Part shown: positions 47,061 to 59,605 of the stretch, one piece after another | Position numbering within the stretch: position 1 is the first letter of the stretch | Layout of the letters: the number at the start of each line of letters is the position of its first letter | Program-made: the position numbers and the translations under genes | NCBI RefSeq assembly: GCF_000715075.1 | Contig: NC_134101.1 | Coordinates: 197,304,103 to 197,368,102 of the forward strand | Direction: 5' to 3' | Source of the DNA: Nicotiana tabacum | Taxonomy: Eukaryota; Streptophyta; Magnoliopsida; Solanales; Solanaceae | Length of the DNA: 64,000 nucleotides | The notes under the pieces: generated by a model | Databases searched by the model: none | Told to the model about the DNA's origin: nothing | Seen by the model: the letters and a program-made list of their open reading frames with translations, nothing else

Positions 47061-48310
47061 AACAAGTTTAACGTGGGATTGGAGGAATAAGTACATCGAC
47101 TACTTAAAGAACGGGAAGCTCCCCACGGACCCAAAAGAGTCGAGAGCACTTCAGCCAAAGCAGCTCGATTCTCGCTCAGTGAAAATGGAACGTTGTATAG
47201 AAGAACCTTCGATGGACCACTGGCAGTGTGCTTGGGACCCGGGGACACCGATTATGTATTACAAGAAATCCATGAGGGCACTTGTGGGAACCATTCTAGT
47301 GCAGACTCTTGGGTTCGCAAGGTGATCAGAGTGGGGTATTATTAGGATAGCATGGAAAAGGGTACCAAGGAGTTCATTCGAAGCTGTGATAAATGCCAAA
47401 GATTTGCACCGATGATCCATCAACCCGATGAAAAACTTTATTCGGTCCTATCCCCGTGGCCATTCATGAAATGGGGGATGGACATCGTTGGTCCCCTACC
47501 AATGACGCTAGGTAAAGCTAAATTTATTTTGTTTATGACTGACTACTTCTCAAAATGGGTAGAAGCGCAGGCCTTCGAGAAGATAAGAGGAAAAGAAGTC
47601 CTCGACTTCATATGGGACCACACCATATGTCGGTTCGGGATACCTTCCGAAATAGCATGTGAAAAAGGAAAACAATTCATCGGCAGCAAGGTAACAAAAT
47701 TCCTCGAGGACCATAAAATCTAAAGGATTCTATCAGCGCCTTACCACCCATGTGCAAATGGTCAGGCCGAGTCCACAAACAAAACCATCATTCGAAACTT
47801 AAAGAAAAGGTTAGATGATGCAAAGTGGAAATGGAGAGAAGTATTACCCGAGGTGCAATGGGCATATCGAACGACGTCAAAGACAAGTATGGGGGAGACC
47901 CCATTTTCTTTGGTATACGGGTCCAAAGTATTGATCCTAGTCGAAGTCGGGGAACCTAGCGTCAGGTTTCAACATGCCACTGAGGACTCAAATCATGAAG
48001 CTATGAACACTTCTCTCGAACTACTAGATGAAAAATGTGAGGTCGCATTAATTCGAATGGTTGCGCAAAAACAAAGGATCGAAAGGTATTACAACAGAAA
48101 GATGGAGATTCGATATTTCGGAGTCAGGGACTTAGTCCTAAGGAAAGTCACTCTCAACACTCGAGACCCAAATGAAAGGACTAGGCCCCAATTGGGAAGG
48201 ACCGTACCGTGTCCTCGGAGTCGTAGGGAAAGGATCCTATAAACTTAGCACAATGGAAGGCGAGCAACTACCAAACAATTGGAATGTATTGTTGCTCAAA
48301 CGCTATTAAT
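47061..48310 (+). pseudogene. Broken integrase of the nested Tat element
   Basis: Parts of the zinc region (CDKCQRF) follow a stop at 47343 where Trp is expected (YY*DSMEKG). The core has WGMDIVGPL with the first Asp. The second catalytic Asp appears changed: CEKGKQF where the family has CDNGKQF (codon at 47661). A stop follows HKI near 47721, then NGQAESTNKTI with the Glu. The C-terminal part breaks after LRKVTLNTRDPN. The original end is near 48309 (KRY, TAA). Confidence 0.85.
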
Positions 48311-49811
48311 GCTGAGGTATGACCTTCTCCCCTTTTCCATTTGTGTTTAAAACTAACTCCTTACAGATGTTCAATTGGAAACATCGAGGCACCTTTCAGC
48401 TCGAAGACCTTGGGTTTTAAAGCATGTGTTGCACTCTTTTTCCCTTAGATTATGTTATATCCCAAGTGGGTTTTACCGGCAAGGTTTCTAATGAGGCAAC
48501 ACCTATATGCTACCTAAGGAATATTCAACAAGTATTCAAGGCTTCTTTTCAATTAACCTCAAACACTGGGGGCATCACCCTTGGAGGACGCATTCTAGAA
48601 GAAAGGAATTCATGCCAAGGAGGGCCTCGATAAGGAAATGTTGTAATGGGCCAAATGGTCAAATGAACCATGTCCATATAGAATAGTCGAGCCTCCAGCA
48701 ACAAAACATGTACGCATGTATCAATTATTTGAAGAAGCATTCTTATTATATCAAAACACCTTGTGCCTCAAAGAAGTCTACTATTTTCACATTTAATGGC
48801 TCAAGGGCTAAAACCCTAAATGCACCTGAATACTCGAGGACTGTCATCGATAGTTGACATATCGAGTCATCGAACACTCAAACTTATAAGACCTCAAAGA
48901 GGCACACTCGAACTTATAAGACCTCAAAGAGGCACACTCAAACTTATAAGACCTCAAAGAGGCAAACTCGAGCTCACAATACCTCAAAGAGGCATCCCCT
49001 CGATATTAAGGCCAAGTCCATCACACTCGGGGACTAAAGGCTATGGCCATATAAAATACTACGGTAATATAAAAAGGCTGCGGCCAAAATAATGTGGCTT
49101 GGAGATGTCCGACTTATTCCATAAAACTAAAAGGCCTTTATGTACTTCTAAAAAATCGGTTAAATCAGACAACCCTCGGCAAAAGCAAATTATAAGGGGC
49201 TTCGATAAAATCAGCCCTCGAATAATCTAGAGGCTTCGATAAAATCAGCCATCGAATAATGTGAAGGCTTCGATAACATCAACCTTTGAAAAAGCCTCAA
49301 GAAGTATTCGATTAACGTTGCATATCAAATTACAAACGAGGTTCTAATCAATCGAACCTTCGAAAAAATCGAATGAATATGAATGCTAAGGCATACCAAA
49401 ATTTTCACTAAGTCTTTAGCCAGAAAGTGGGAAAATATATATCCATTTTATAGGCCGAATTGGACCTACCTAAAGAGCCTAAGGGCCAACCCAAAAAAGC
49501 CTAATGGCCAACCTAAAAGAGCCTAAGGTCCAACCTAAAAAGCCTAAGGGCCAATATTTAAAGAGCTTAAAGGCCGAAGCACACCATGCTCGAGACCTTA
49601 CCCAGCTCGGACTCAAAACATAAAACTTGAGGGTCTACTCTACCCTAAATTTGAATCAACACTCAGAGATTATAGCATATAAAATCAAGAAAACTTTGAA
49701 TAAAAATTAAAGGCAAACGATCGAGGAAACTCTTTTCCTTTATATGTATAAAAAAAATATATTACACAAGAGTCCTACAAATCAAAAAATTACAAAAAGA
49801 AAGAAAAAATT
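48311..49811 (+). other. 3' region of the nested Tat element with small tandem repeats
   Basis: No plus-strand gene. Repeats: four units of exactly 30 bp at 48881-48999 (AACTTATAAGACCTCAAAGA core), three units of ~34 bp at 49197-49298 (GGCTTCGATAAAATCAGCC), and about five ~22 bp units at 49478-49575 (GCCTAAGGGCCAACC). Confidence 0.8.
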
Positions 49812-52244
49812 CTACCTACACCAGAGGGGCATTCCCCCCCCAGACCCGTCACTCCTTCCGATACCAGCATCTTCCCCGGGGGTAGCTTTTTCGGCAACCT
49901 CCCCCTCTTCATCATCTTTGACGTCATCATCATTGTTGGAGGAAAGGACAAATTTGGCATCAACCTCATTTGCCTTAGATTGCTTTATCTCATCGGAAAG
50001 ATCGAAGCCCTTAGCATGGACCTCTTCGAGGGTCTCCCTCCAGGATCGGCATCAGGCATAGTCATTGCTTCTTTTCTCTCGGTCGGAAGCCCCCCTCAAC
50101 TCCATATGAGCATCGGTAGCATCCTTCAAATATATGGCCACCATCCTATCGGCCTTGTCTTATATTTCTCTGGCTTCAGCCCGGACTTTCACAACTTCGC
50201 CTTAGCTTTCGCAAGATCAGTCTCGAGCTCGGCTATTCTACCAGCCTGAACAAAGCTGCTCCCTTGAGCATTCTGAAGTTGAACCTTGAGGGCCGATACC
50301 TTCGCCAGTGCATCATTTTTAGCCACAACGAGGGTGTCCATCTTCACCTTCCATTCATTGCCCTCGGCTCGAGCTTGATCTACCTCGCCCCGGAGCTGCC
50401 CAATCATATCTAGATTTTGCTGCAGCTGAGATATTGAAGTATTAGCCTCCAAAGAAGGGATAGGTAGCCCGTATTTTTTCAGAATATTACCTGGTTTTCT
50501 AACTCACTCTTGTATTCACGAGCTTTGGTCAACTCCGATCGAAGATGCTTCAGTTCTTCCTCCTTTTTGTCAAGTAGAAACCTAAGGGTTTTCTCCTCAT
50601 TCAAAGCTCTATGCAACTCGTCTTCATAGTGATGCAATTCGGTCTTCAATTTGTCGAAGGCCTACAGAAAGGAAAGGAATGATCGATTAGGCAAAAGAAG
50701 AAAAGTATGGCATTAGAGAAATTGCAGTACCACTAAAAACTTACAATTGAGCAAAGACGTTGAGCCTCCTCGAAGATTAGGCTCGTATTTGCTGGGTCGG
50801 CCTCATTGACCCCTGTGAAGCAACCCTGGAAGGGGTTCGTTTTCACTCGGGACTCCTCCTACCTCGGATATCTTCAAGTTCTGAGCATCCGTAATGGCAT
50901 TCTTGGAGAAGGACGGAAATGACGAGGAATGACCTATTATCATGGCCTCGGGGAGATCACCCGAGGCGCTCTGTTCAGGATAAGGAGCTTTGAAGCTCGC
51001 TCCCTTTGGAGTATTTCCAGAAGTTTGAGAAGCAATTACCACGTCAGGTGACGCAGGGCTTTCATCCCCTTTTTTCTTTTAAAGTTCCTTCCTCAAGGCT
51101 AGGGGCCCCGACATCAGCAGACTTGATAGCCTCAAAATATTTCCTGGCCTGAGTCACCAACGCCGAACCCTCCATCTCGTCACCATCATCGGGACCGAGT
51201 CAATATCCACATTGATGATCATGTTTTTCTTGCGCCTCCAAGCGGGCTCTACTTGGCTTTGAGTGTCCTCACTCTTCGAGGACCTTTTTCTCTTGTTATC
51301 CTCCTTCGACTTTGGAGCCAAAGATCCTACTCCCTCCCTGGGAGGGGACAGCCTCATCTCGAAGAACTCACCAATACCTACAATAGAGGAATCATGTTAC
51401 ATGAAGAAAGACATTCTTAATAAGGAAAGAAACATTATGACGTGTACCATGGTGTTTCGCTTCCCACTTGCCCTTCGACAACTCCCGCCACTTGTGTTTG
51501 TCGTATGTTAAAGTAGCAGCTAGTTTGCGAACCCAGTCCTCGAGGTCGAGGACCGCATTAGGCATCCACGGAACCGCTGCAAAAAAGGGAAAGGAATAAT
51601 TATGCGAAGTTCAGCAAAATTTATCGAAAAGAAATGAAGCAAAGAATTCCACTCACATTTGAAGTTCCATTTCTTGGGGAACAACAGGAACTCCTTGGGA
51701 ATAACATCGAAGATCCTCACCTAGATGAATCGGCTCATCCAACCTCGATCCGTTCCTTCGTCGTTACTGGCGAAGAAGGACTTGGTTGATCGGCGTTGGA
51801 GTTTGATTAAACCTCGAAAATGTTGAGTTCGATATAATCGGATGAGGTGGATGAGGGTGAACTCAAGCCCGACCTTCTTGATAAAGAACCTCATCATTAT
51901 TATGATCCGTCAAAAGGACGGATGAATCTGGACCAGGGTGACTTAATATCTTCGGCAGTTGTGATGTACTCCTCACGAGAAGGTATTTGCAGAACGACCT
52001 TCTCTTCCCATTTACACTCTCTTCTCACAGAATCGAGGTATTCGTTTTCAATTGACCTTATGTATTTTGATGCATCCTCTCAACGGCTGGGGATGTCGGT
52101 AGGGTTCTCGAGTATAAAGTCCTTTTTCAAGGAAAAATTGCTCAGTACGATCTCGTGAAGTGCCGACGGTTTACCACCGGCCGGACGGGAAGTAGAAGCG
52201 GAGGTTCCTTCTTTCTGAGGAAGGGATTTGAAAGTTTTTGCCAT
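49812..52244 (-). pseudogene. Antisense multi-exon gene of the nested Tat element, decayed
   Basis: Grande/Retand-type elements are known to carry a gene in antisense between pol and the 3' LTR. Here the reverse strand has an ATG at 52244 and frames joined by good GT-AG introns: 51656-51577 (GTGAGT...TTTGCAG), 51447-51378 (GTACAC...TTGTAG) and 50744-50662 (GTAAGT...TCTGTAG). The middle part is basic (KEDNKRKRSSKSEDTQ). The later part is a long coiled coil (LKTELHHYEDELHRALNEEK; LRGEVDQARAEGNEWKVKMD). It ends acidic, with a likely stop at 49814-49812. Stops near 52080, 50191 and elsewhere break it. Function is unknown; there is no catalytic motif. Confidence 0.72.
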
Positions 52245-52592
52245 CGGTTCTTTAGAAAAAGAAGGAAGAAATGAATAAACCGGCGAGGTTTTAAGCTAAT
52301 ACGGCGGAGGAACTAGTGGTAAAAAGGAAACGTATAGAGGAAAATAGGTCTTGCAAAGTGGAAAAGTTCTTAATGAGAAGAGATAACAAGTATATATAGA
52401 GGAAGGCGGCGACGATTCATTAATATTAATGGCCGACCAGCTCTGATGTGCATTTAATACTTTTGGGGAAGAGAATCGACGGGACACTTCGGTCATTTCA
52501 ACGCTTACATCATAAGAGTGATGCCATCATAAAGGACTTCAGGGAATTCAAATGTTTTATATCATTTCATTCTAAGAAATGCGGGGACTATC

Positions 52593-53261
52593 TGTATACG
52601 GTCGAAATCAGAGAGATCGATTTTGAGGACTTAACGGCACCCCGGGCTCGAGTTCGGGTAGCACAAAGTAAAGACCAGATCTGACTGGAAAATGCATACC
52701 TCGAGGGAGCAAATCGGAGACCCGCCATGATTTGCCTCGAGGGCAGTACAATTTCGATGACACTCAAGAAAGAGCAAGAATTTCTCAAGGACACGTGGAT
52801 CAGGGCATAAATTGTGGGATAAGAATTGTACGAAATAGTACGAGTCTGTACTAGGCTGTTATACAGTTGTACCAATAAAATTCTTTACCATAATTAGGAA
52901 TGTACCATATTAGGGTTTTCTCCTCCTATATAAAAGGGACCCCAATCATTTGTAAAGATCATCTCATTCACTGCAATAGAACATTCTACTCTACTTTTCG
53001 CGTTTACTGTGCTCCACAATTGTTCTTCAGCTTTATTATTTTTACTTTATTGTTCATACTTCATTTGCTCTTAACTCACCTCGAGGCCCCTGAGATAATC
53101 AAGCTCTAGGTCCCCGTTGCTTTAACAACACTGATTTGGTTCATTAATATTTCTTACTTAAACCTAATATTACTTGTATATTCACTAGTATTGGAATAAA
53201 TCACATATCTTTAAAACCACAAATCACATTTAATTATTACTCACATTTTTTGAGGTAAACA
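52593..53261 (+). repeat. 3' LTR of the nested Tat element
   Basis: 669 bp, the same length as the 5' copy. Preceded by GCGGGGACTATC, a weak polypurine tract. Confidence 0.92.
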
Positions 53262-54935
53262 TGAAGATTAAGTGATTTGTGTGATGTTCATGACGGCAAA
53301 AGGGTATAAAGAGGAGTTAGTTTGAGGCAAAGTAGGTGGTTTATCTCTTACGGAGTGTTCTGAAGTTTGTGTGACCCTTATCTTGTTTGTTGTAGGTCAT
53401 CTTTTACCAGTGAATTATATCCGCTGCAGTTTGAGTTTGGATCGCGTATGGGAGTTGTCTTGACTGTTTCGATGGTGAATGCGAGATTTATTAATGATTT
53501 GAAGTACTCGATGATTGTGTTGCACGAGCTTACAAAGGATTTAGTTTAATTTTCCTATAGTATTATGGCAGTAATAGAGTATGGGCATTGCGAGTTTTTG
53601 TGCTATTGATAAGTTGATTGCGTGGCTAAGTGTTGTATTAGTTTTAGTTCGGTATACCGGCAAATCAGTCATGGCTTACAGAGGTCAAGATCGAGGATGA
53701 CTCGAGTCAAGGAAATTTTGGATAGTGGTGTATTATGCTTTGTAGGTATATGAGAAAATCATTGGATGAATTAGTTGTTGTCGTAAGGGATGTAACGGGT
53801 ATGGAGCTAGATATCACTCGATTGCTTAGAAGGATGGGTTACTTCCTTAGGTGTTGCTGTGCTAATGGGGCACAAGTCGTTTGGACCATTTGATTAGCCT
53901 AAATGAGACCTGAGTAGAGTGGATGACTCTTGAGAATGTTCTGATGGGTTCAAGATTTATATGTAATAATTGGGAATTATTCAGGATGTGTATTTGTCTA
54001 GAAACTGAGGTTTACATTGGAGGGTGTCAAGACTTATGGAATTTCTATATCAATTACAGATTCTGCATATTAGTATCAAGAAGGTGAAGGTAATGGTTTT
54101 GGATTCGCAAGAAGTCTCTTCAGGGTAAGTATTTTGAATGTGGTGCTTTTGGGGATATTTAAGAGAGTATTCAGCGACTTATGAGACTTTAGACGGTGTA
54201 GTTTTGTGCTTGGGTCTTGTGTGATGAGTCTGAGTTGAGGATTGCGGTATTATGGCAAGGATAAGTATCAATTTGAAGGTAACTTAGAAGGAACTTAGAT
54301 AAATAGGATAGTTTGGTAGTAGATTGAATCGGTATGGTGAGGGATATGATTAGCTCTTTGGGTGCTTATAAGGTAATGAGTTTCCACAAGTGTTTCATGG
54401 CAATGCTCTTGGGTTTTTGGTGACCTGCGTAACTTGGTTGAGTTAAAAGAATTCAGTCCTGATGGTTTGGTTTTGTGCAAATGTGATTCAGAGAGTTTTT
54501 AATGGTTTCTACCATAGTTAGGGATGTATATTTTCTACTGGCGTGAGGAGCATGTGATGTATAGTGATTTTCTTCTAGATGGGATCAAATGGAAGGCAGC
54601 ATGGACAGTTTCAGATGACTAGGTAAATGATATTACTAATTGGTGTGGCTTGATGAGGGTATACATTTTCAGAAAGGGCAATGTATTTGAGTTAATGATA
54701 CTTCATTAGTATTGCGACACTCTCTTATTGATCGGCTGTTAATATTCGAGTTTGCTTGGTGGCACAGAAAGATTATAGGAGTATCCTTCATGGAATGATC
54801 AAGTATTAGAGGTGCGTTAGATGTACAGACGGTGGAGTTGGGATCGTATATGGTGATTCGTGTGCTATACAGATTTGGGTACTGGTAGTTCTCATAAACA
54901 GGTTATGTCATGGTTGTGGACCACGTGTATCGGCC
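53262..54935 (+). other. Degraded interior of the Tekay-type element
   Basis: Expected gag/protease space. I see no recognisable domain; GT-rich sequence with scattered stops. It may be heavily decayed coding sequence or foreign repeat. Confidence 0.4.
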
Positions 54936-55406
54936 TTGTGTGGTGACTATCGGGGCTTGGAGACACGAGTGGATCCTTTGTTTCTTAGTATGGGGGATTT
55001 TGATGTGATATTGGGTATGGATTGGTTGCCTCCGTGTCGTGCTATTCTGGACTATTACGCTAAGACGCGACATAGGCTATGCTCTTTCCGGATTGAGTGG
55101 AGAGGTTCGACGAATTATGTTCCCAGTAGAGTGATTTCATTTTTGAAGGCCCAACGGATGGTTGGGAAGGGTTGTCTTTCTTATTTGGCCTTCGTGAGGG
55201 GTGTCAGTGCAGAGACTCTTACCATTGTTTCAGTCCCGGTGGTGAGGGATTTTTCGGATGTGTTTCCTGCAGACCTGTGGGGCATGTCGCCGGACATGGA
55301 TATTTATTTTGATATTGAATTGGTATCGGGCACTCTGTCCATTTCTATTTCACAATATCATATGGCACCGGAGGAGTTAAAAGAGTTGAAGGAGCAGCTT
55401 CAATAA
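54936..55406 (+). pseudogene. Protease-RT linker fragment of the Tekay-type pol
   Basis: 156 codons open. MGDFDVILGMDWLPPCRAILD is the end of the chromovirus protease. SRVISFLKAQRMVGKG and SVPVVRDFSDVFPADLWGM lead into RT up to APEELKELKEQLQ, where a stop follows. No RT core, RNaseH, integrase or chromodomain could be found downstream. The frame starts at a TTG, so the true beginning lies upstream and is lost. Confidence 0.85.
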
Positions 55407-56684
55407 CTCATTGATAAGTGGTTCATTGGTAGGCCAATATGGATGTGTGTTCTGCATCGAGTCGGCTTTGTTGATTCCGAATTGCTATTGTTGAGGGATG
55501 TGTCGTTCGATTGTCGTTGAACTTATTCGTGTTCAAGAGTGATCTATGATACCTTTCTGTGTTGCGAAGAGTTGTGATTCGTTGATTTTATACACAAATG
55601 ATAGGGTTCTATTTGGGGCTTTATAGCGGAATTTGAATGGGACGGGTATTTGGGTGTACATGATTGATTGCGCATTGATATATTCTTTCGGACTGGTATG
55701 GCATTGCGTCATTTGCTTCTCTGTTGATATGGTGATTCACTTTTGGTACTAGGCATCAAATTGCGCATGGTAGTCAATTTTGAGCATGGTAACGTGAGGT
55801 GTTTCATGTGGACCAGTGTTTGGATAAGGTTGCACATTGCCGCAAAGTTATGTTGAGGTATGATCCTTCGGGTTAGATTCGTGTGTTCTGGTCCTACAGT
55901 GTGTGTTGGGTTCTTAGCATCGTGTTGTGATGGTACTGGTGAGCTTGTGGTACAGCTCTCTCTTTTGAGTTATTTTTCATGATTTGAATACATTTGGATT
56001 ATTGCTTGTTGGTGTGCGGATTGCACGGGTTGTGGCTTTAGATTATATTGTTGTGTCATGTCACTAGAGCAGTCGTGTTGGATGAGATGAGTGCATTGGG
56101 ATCTAGAATGAATACTATTGGATTCGATTTCAGCATGTTAGAAGGATAATATTGGTATTCGGCTTAGAAATTTACTACAATCCTTGTAGAAGGATAGGGA
56201 ACTTCGTGACTGGTTGATGTGAGGAATGGTTATGATTTCTATGTGTTTCTTTCCTCATTGGCAGTATATGAAAGTGTTGGAGTGAAGCTTTATTTCAAAA
56301 GAGGCTTATTACCGGAATTGGGTTGTGTGGGCGGTTGCTGTGATTAGAAGTTATCGCTATGAGTGTTTGAGTTGTGTGGTATATCATGTGATTTCCATCT
56401 TGAATTGTGGTTGTGGATTGATACAGCGTGTTCAGACTTATTCGTTGTGTAGATGTAAGATTCTGATCTTATAGATAATTTCGGAAGTGGAAATTTGGTT
56501 CTAAGGTTTATGGGCTAAGTTGGATTGTGAAATTTCAGATATATTGTGCTATCAAACCTATACGAGATATGGTGACGTGGGATCACCCCGGGTATGTGCG
56601 TGGTAAGGGTACACAGTGATTTGGTGGTTTTTGGAACAACTCTGGGCACATTCGAGGACGAACGTATGTTTAAGTGGGGGAGGA
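55407..56684 (+). other. Degraded interior and polypurine tract of the Tekay-type element
   Basis: No domain recognised. The last 60 bp (ACATTCGAGGACGAACG, then GTTTAAGTGGGGGAGGA) are the typical end of a Tekay-type interior. Confidence 0.55.
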
Positions 56685-59600
56685 TGTAACGACCCGAACG
56701 GTTGTTTTGAGCATTTGCACTTTGCTCGTCAGTTCTCGGGCATGGCTAGCCCGTATGATGTATTATGACTTATGTAATCGTCGGTTTTGGTTTTCAGGCT
56801 AATCGGAACGGATATGGAAGAATGATCCTCAGCTTGAAGCTTTAAACTTAAAAGGTTTGACCAAGTTTTGACTTTTTAGTAAACAATCTGGGATGTGAAT
56901 TCTGATGGTTCGGTTAGCTCCGTTAGGTGATTTTGGACTTGGGAGCGCGGCAGGAATGTGATTTGGAGGTCCGTAGTAGAATTAGACATGAATTAGAGAA
57001 ACTGGAAATTTGGCAATTTTTGGTCGGCAGTGGTAATTTTGATATCAAGATCGGAATGGAATTCCGGAAGTTGGAGTAGGTTCGTAGTGTCATTTGTGAC
57101 GTGTGTGCAAAATTTCAGGTCATTCGGACGAGGTTTGGTATGTTTCGGCATCGTTTGCGGAATTTGGAAGTTTAGAAGTTCTTAAGCTTGAATCTAAGGG
57201 TAATTTGGTGTTTTGATGCTGTTTTGAGTGTTCCGAAGGTTCGACTAAGTTCGTAAGTTGATATGTGATGTGTTGGTATATTTGGTTGAGGCCCCAAGGG
57301 GCTCGGGATGATTTCGGATGGTTAACGGAGAAGCTTGGAAGTGGGATTTTGCAGCTGAAGCTGCTACTTCTGATGTTTCCGCACCTGCGGAGTGGGGACC
57401 GCAGGTGCAATGATCGTAGACGCGGGAAGCAACCACAGATGCGGAATTTGTCGCAGGAGCGAAGGATTTGACTATACCTGCGAGCTCGCAGGTGCGAGGT
57501 CTGGGGTGTAGGTGCAAAAGCTGGAGATTTAAGTGAAATGTGCAGATGCGGCCTTTGGACTGCAGGTGAGGTCTCGCAGGTGCGTGAATTGGGCCGCAGA
57601 TGCGGAAGTGCTGGGCAGAATTTATAAAAAGGCCCTTCGCAAAATTTGGTCATTCTTCATCATTTTTCATCCGGATTTGGATCTTTTGGAGCAATTTTAA
57701 GAGGGATTCAAAGGAGGTTTCACTGAGGTGAGTAATTTGAACCCTAATACTCGTGATTTTGGTAGTTTTCTGTGGTTTAATCATGTAATTAGTGGTGATT
57801 AAGGGTAAAATGGGGGTTAGGGCTTGGGATTTTGGAGAGTTTTGATTGAGGATTTGAGGAGTCATATGGAGTCGGATTTTGGTAAATTTGGTATGTGGAC
57901 TCGTGAGAGGATAAGGATTCTATTTTTGTGATTATTATTGGATTCCGAAACGTGGGCTCGAGGATCGGGTTTGGTCAATTTCGGATATTTTGATTTAATT
58001 TGATAATTTTCACGTGGGCTTTGTTCAATTAGCATGTATTGATAATATGATTTTGATTTTGGATAGATTGGGGGCGATTTAAGGCCGAATCAAGAGTCAA
58101 GGGCATCACGGGTTAGAGTTTTATCCGGTTTGAGGTAAGTAATGACTGTAAATCTTGTCCTCAGGGTATGAAACCCCGGATTTCACATTGTTTCACTACT
58201 TTGTGGTGACACACGCTAGATGACGAGCGTGTGGGCGTGCACCATTGGGGATTGTGACTTGGTCCGTCCCGTAGCAATTATTAAGTTGCATATTTGACTG
58301 AAAACTATTTGATACTATTGTGCTTTGGAAAGTATTACTATGTTTTGGGCTGAATGACATATTTGGGCCTTGTGCCAAGCTGTTTGGACCCTTAGGGGAT
58401 TTTTACTACTATTCCTCACTATTTTGATTTAATATTTGTACTCAGTCATGCTATGCTTTACTGATTTCACAACTCAGTCTTATTTACCCCGTTTTGAGGT
58501 ATAAAAATGATATTTTGGTCTGAGCACCCTGTTTTACTGTTAGCCCAAGTGGCTTGAGAGGTTTTTGACTGCGTGAAGCCGATAGCCTGTTTTGTGAGGA
58601 TATTATGGGATCGGGTTGCGCGCCGTAGCAGGTTGTTCTGATTCATTGTTATGTGAGGCCGAGGGCCTGATTGATTTATGCCACAAGGTGGCTTGTTGTT
58701 ATGAGGCCGAGGGCCTAACTGATTTATGCCACGAGATGGCTTGTTATAGCGCTTGGGTTGTAAGAGCCCTTCCGGAGTCTGAACACCCCTAGTGAGCACG
58801 GGTATCCTTAGTGAGTGATATAACGTTTGCCCGAGGGGCTGATCTTGATACATGTTGTGCCCGAGGAGCTGATTCCGAGTGATTGTGAGGTAGCCCGAGG
58901 GGCTGGTTCTGATTGATGTTATGCCTGAGGGGCGGTTTATGATTCATGTCTTGCTAAGGGGCTATTTACGACTTTTATCATTTTTATTTTAAACTTCATT
59001 GAATCTCTGTTGAAACTGTTAGAAAGACATTTTTCAAAGGATTTTTACTGAAATTAGAATTTAACGAGATGACTTGATTTATATACTGTTTTGGAAACAA
59101 CCTGTACTTATTGTGGTGTTATGCCGTAGATTATGTGTTTTCTTACTGCTCAGTCTTTATTTACTTTTATTACTTACTGAGTTAGCGTACTCACATTACT
59201 CCTTGCCCCTTGTGTGCAGATTCAAGTATTTCTGAACCCGGTAGCGGGTGTTGATTACTCAGTGGCAGGTCCATCGGAGTTAGCAAGGTAGCTAGCTGTC
59301 TGGCGTTCGCAGCCTTGCTCTTCTCCCTCTCATCTTCCTTGGATTGTTTTAGTATTTTCTAGAATGCGGTAGTCTTTGTTGTATTCAGACCTTAGTAGAT
59401 GCTCGCCACTTGTGACTCCCCGATGTCGGGCCTGTGTTTTCTTTCCGCACTTGTTATTTAAGGTCATGTAATGGGATTTTATTTGATTAATAGTGTAAGA
59501 CGTTCCTTTTATGAAATATTGGTTTGATTTGGGATTGTGTCGGTTGGCCTAGTTTCACGATAGATGTCATCATGATCGGATCGGTTTTGGAGTCGTGACA
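56685..59600 (+). repeat. 3' LTR of the Tekay-type element
   Basis: TGTAACGACC...GAGTCGTGACA, 2916 bp against 2869 bp for the 5' copy, followed by GTTTT. The minus-strand frame of 177 codons at 57120-57653 is a shadow; it is also partly present in the 5' LTR. Confidence 0.93.
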
Positions 59601-59605
59601 GTTTT

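Larger units (their letters stand above)
39434..53261 (+). mobile_element. Retand/Grande-like Tat Ty3 element nested in the Tekay-type element
   Basis: Two LTRs of 669 bp each (39434-40102, 52593-53261) with TGTATACGG...GGTAAACA ends. Flanks read GGAAG and TGAAG, a 5 bp duplication with one mismatch. The order is gag, protease, RT, RNaseH, archaeal-type RNaseH, integrase, then a long 3' region with an antisense gene. The second RNaseH and the antisense gene before the 3' LTR place it in the Tat lineage near Grande/Retand. I count about 45-50 LTR differences in 669 bp (~7%). A solo LTR interrupts RNaseH. gag and pol are broken in many places. Confidence 0.88.
35924..59600 (+). mobile_element. 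Tekay/Del-type chromovirus, split by a nested element
   Basis: LTRs at 35924-38792 and 56685-59600 flanked by the perfect 5 bp duplication GTTTT (35919-35923, 59601-59605). The tRNA-Met-type primer site follows the 5' LTR. A polypurine tract (GTTTAAGTGGGGGAGGA) precedes the 3' LTR. Coding capacity is nearly gone: only a protease-to-RT linker fragment (54936-55406) is recognisable. The first ~420 bp of the LTRs differ at about 10% of positions, so this is the oldest dated insertion here. Apparent length is 23.7 kb, of which 13.8 kb is the nested element. Confidence 0.9.

Noticed and set aside
57120..57653. 177-codon minus-strand frame
   Set aside because: It lies in the LTR of the Tekay-type element and is only partly open in the other LTR.
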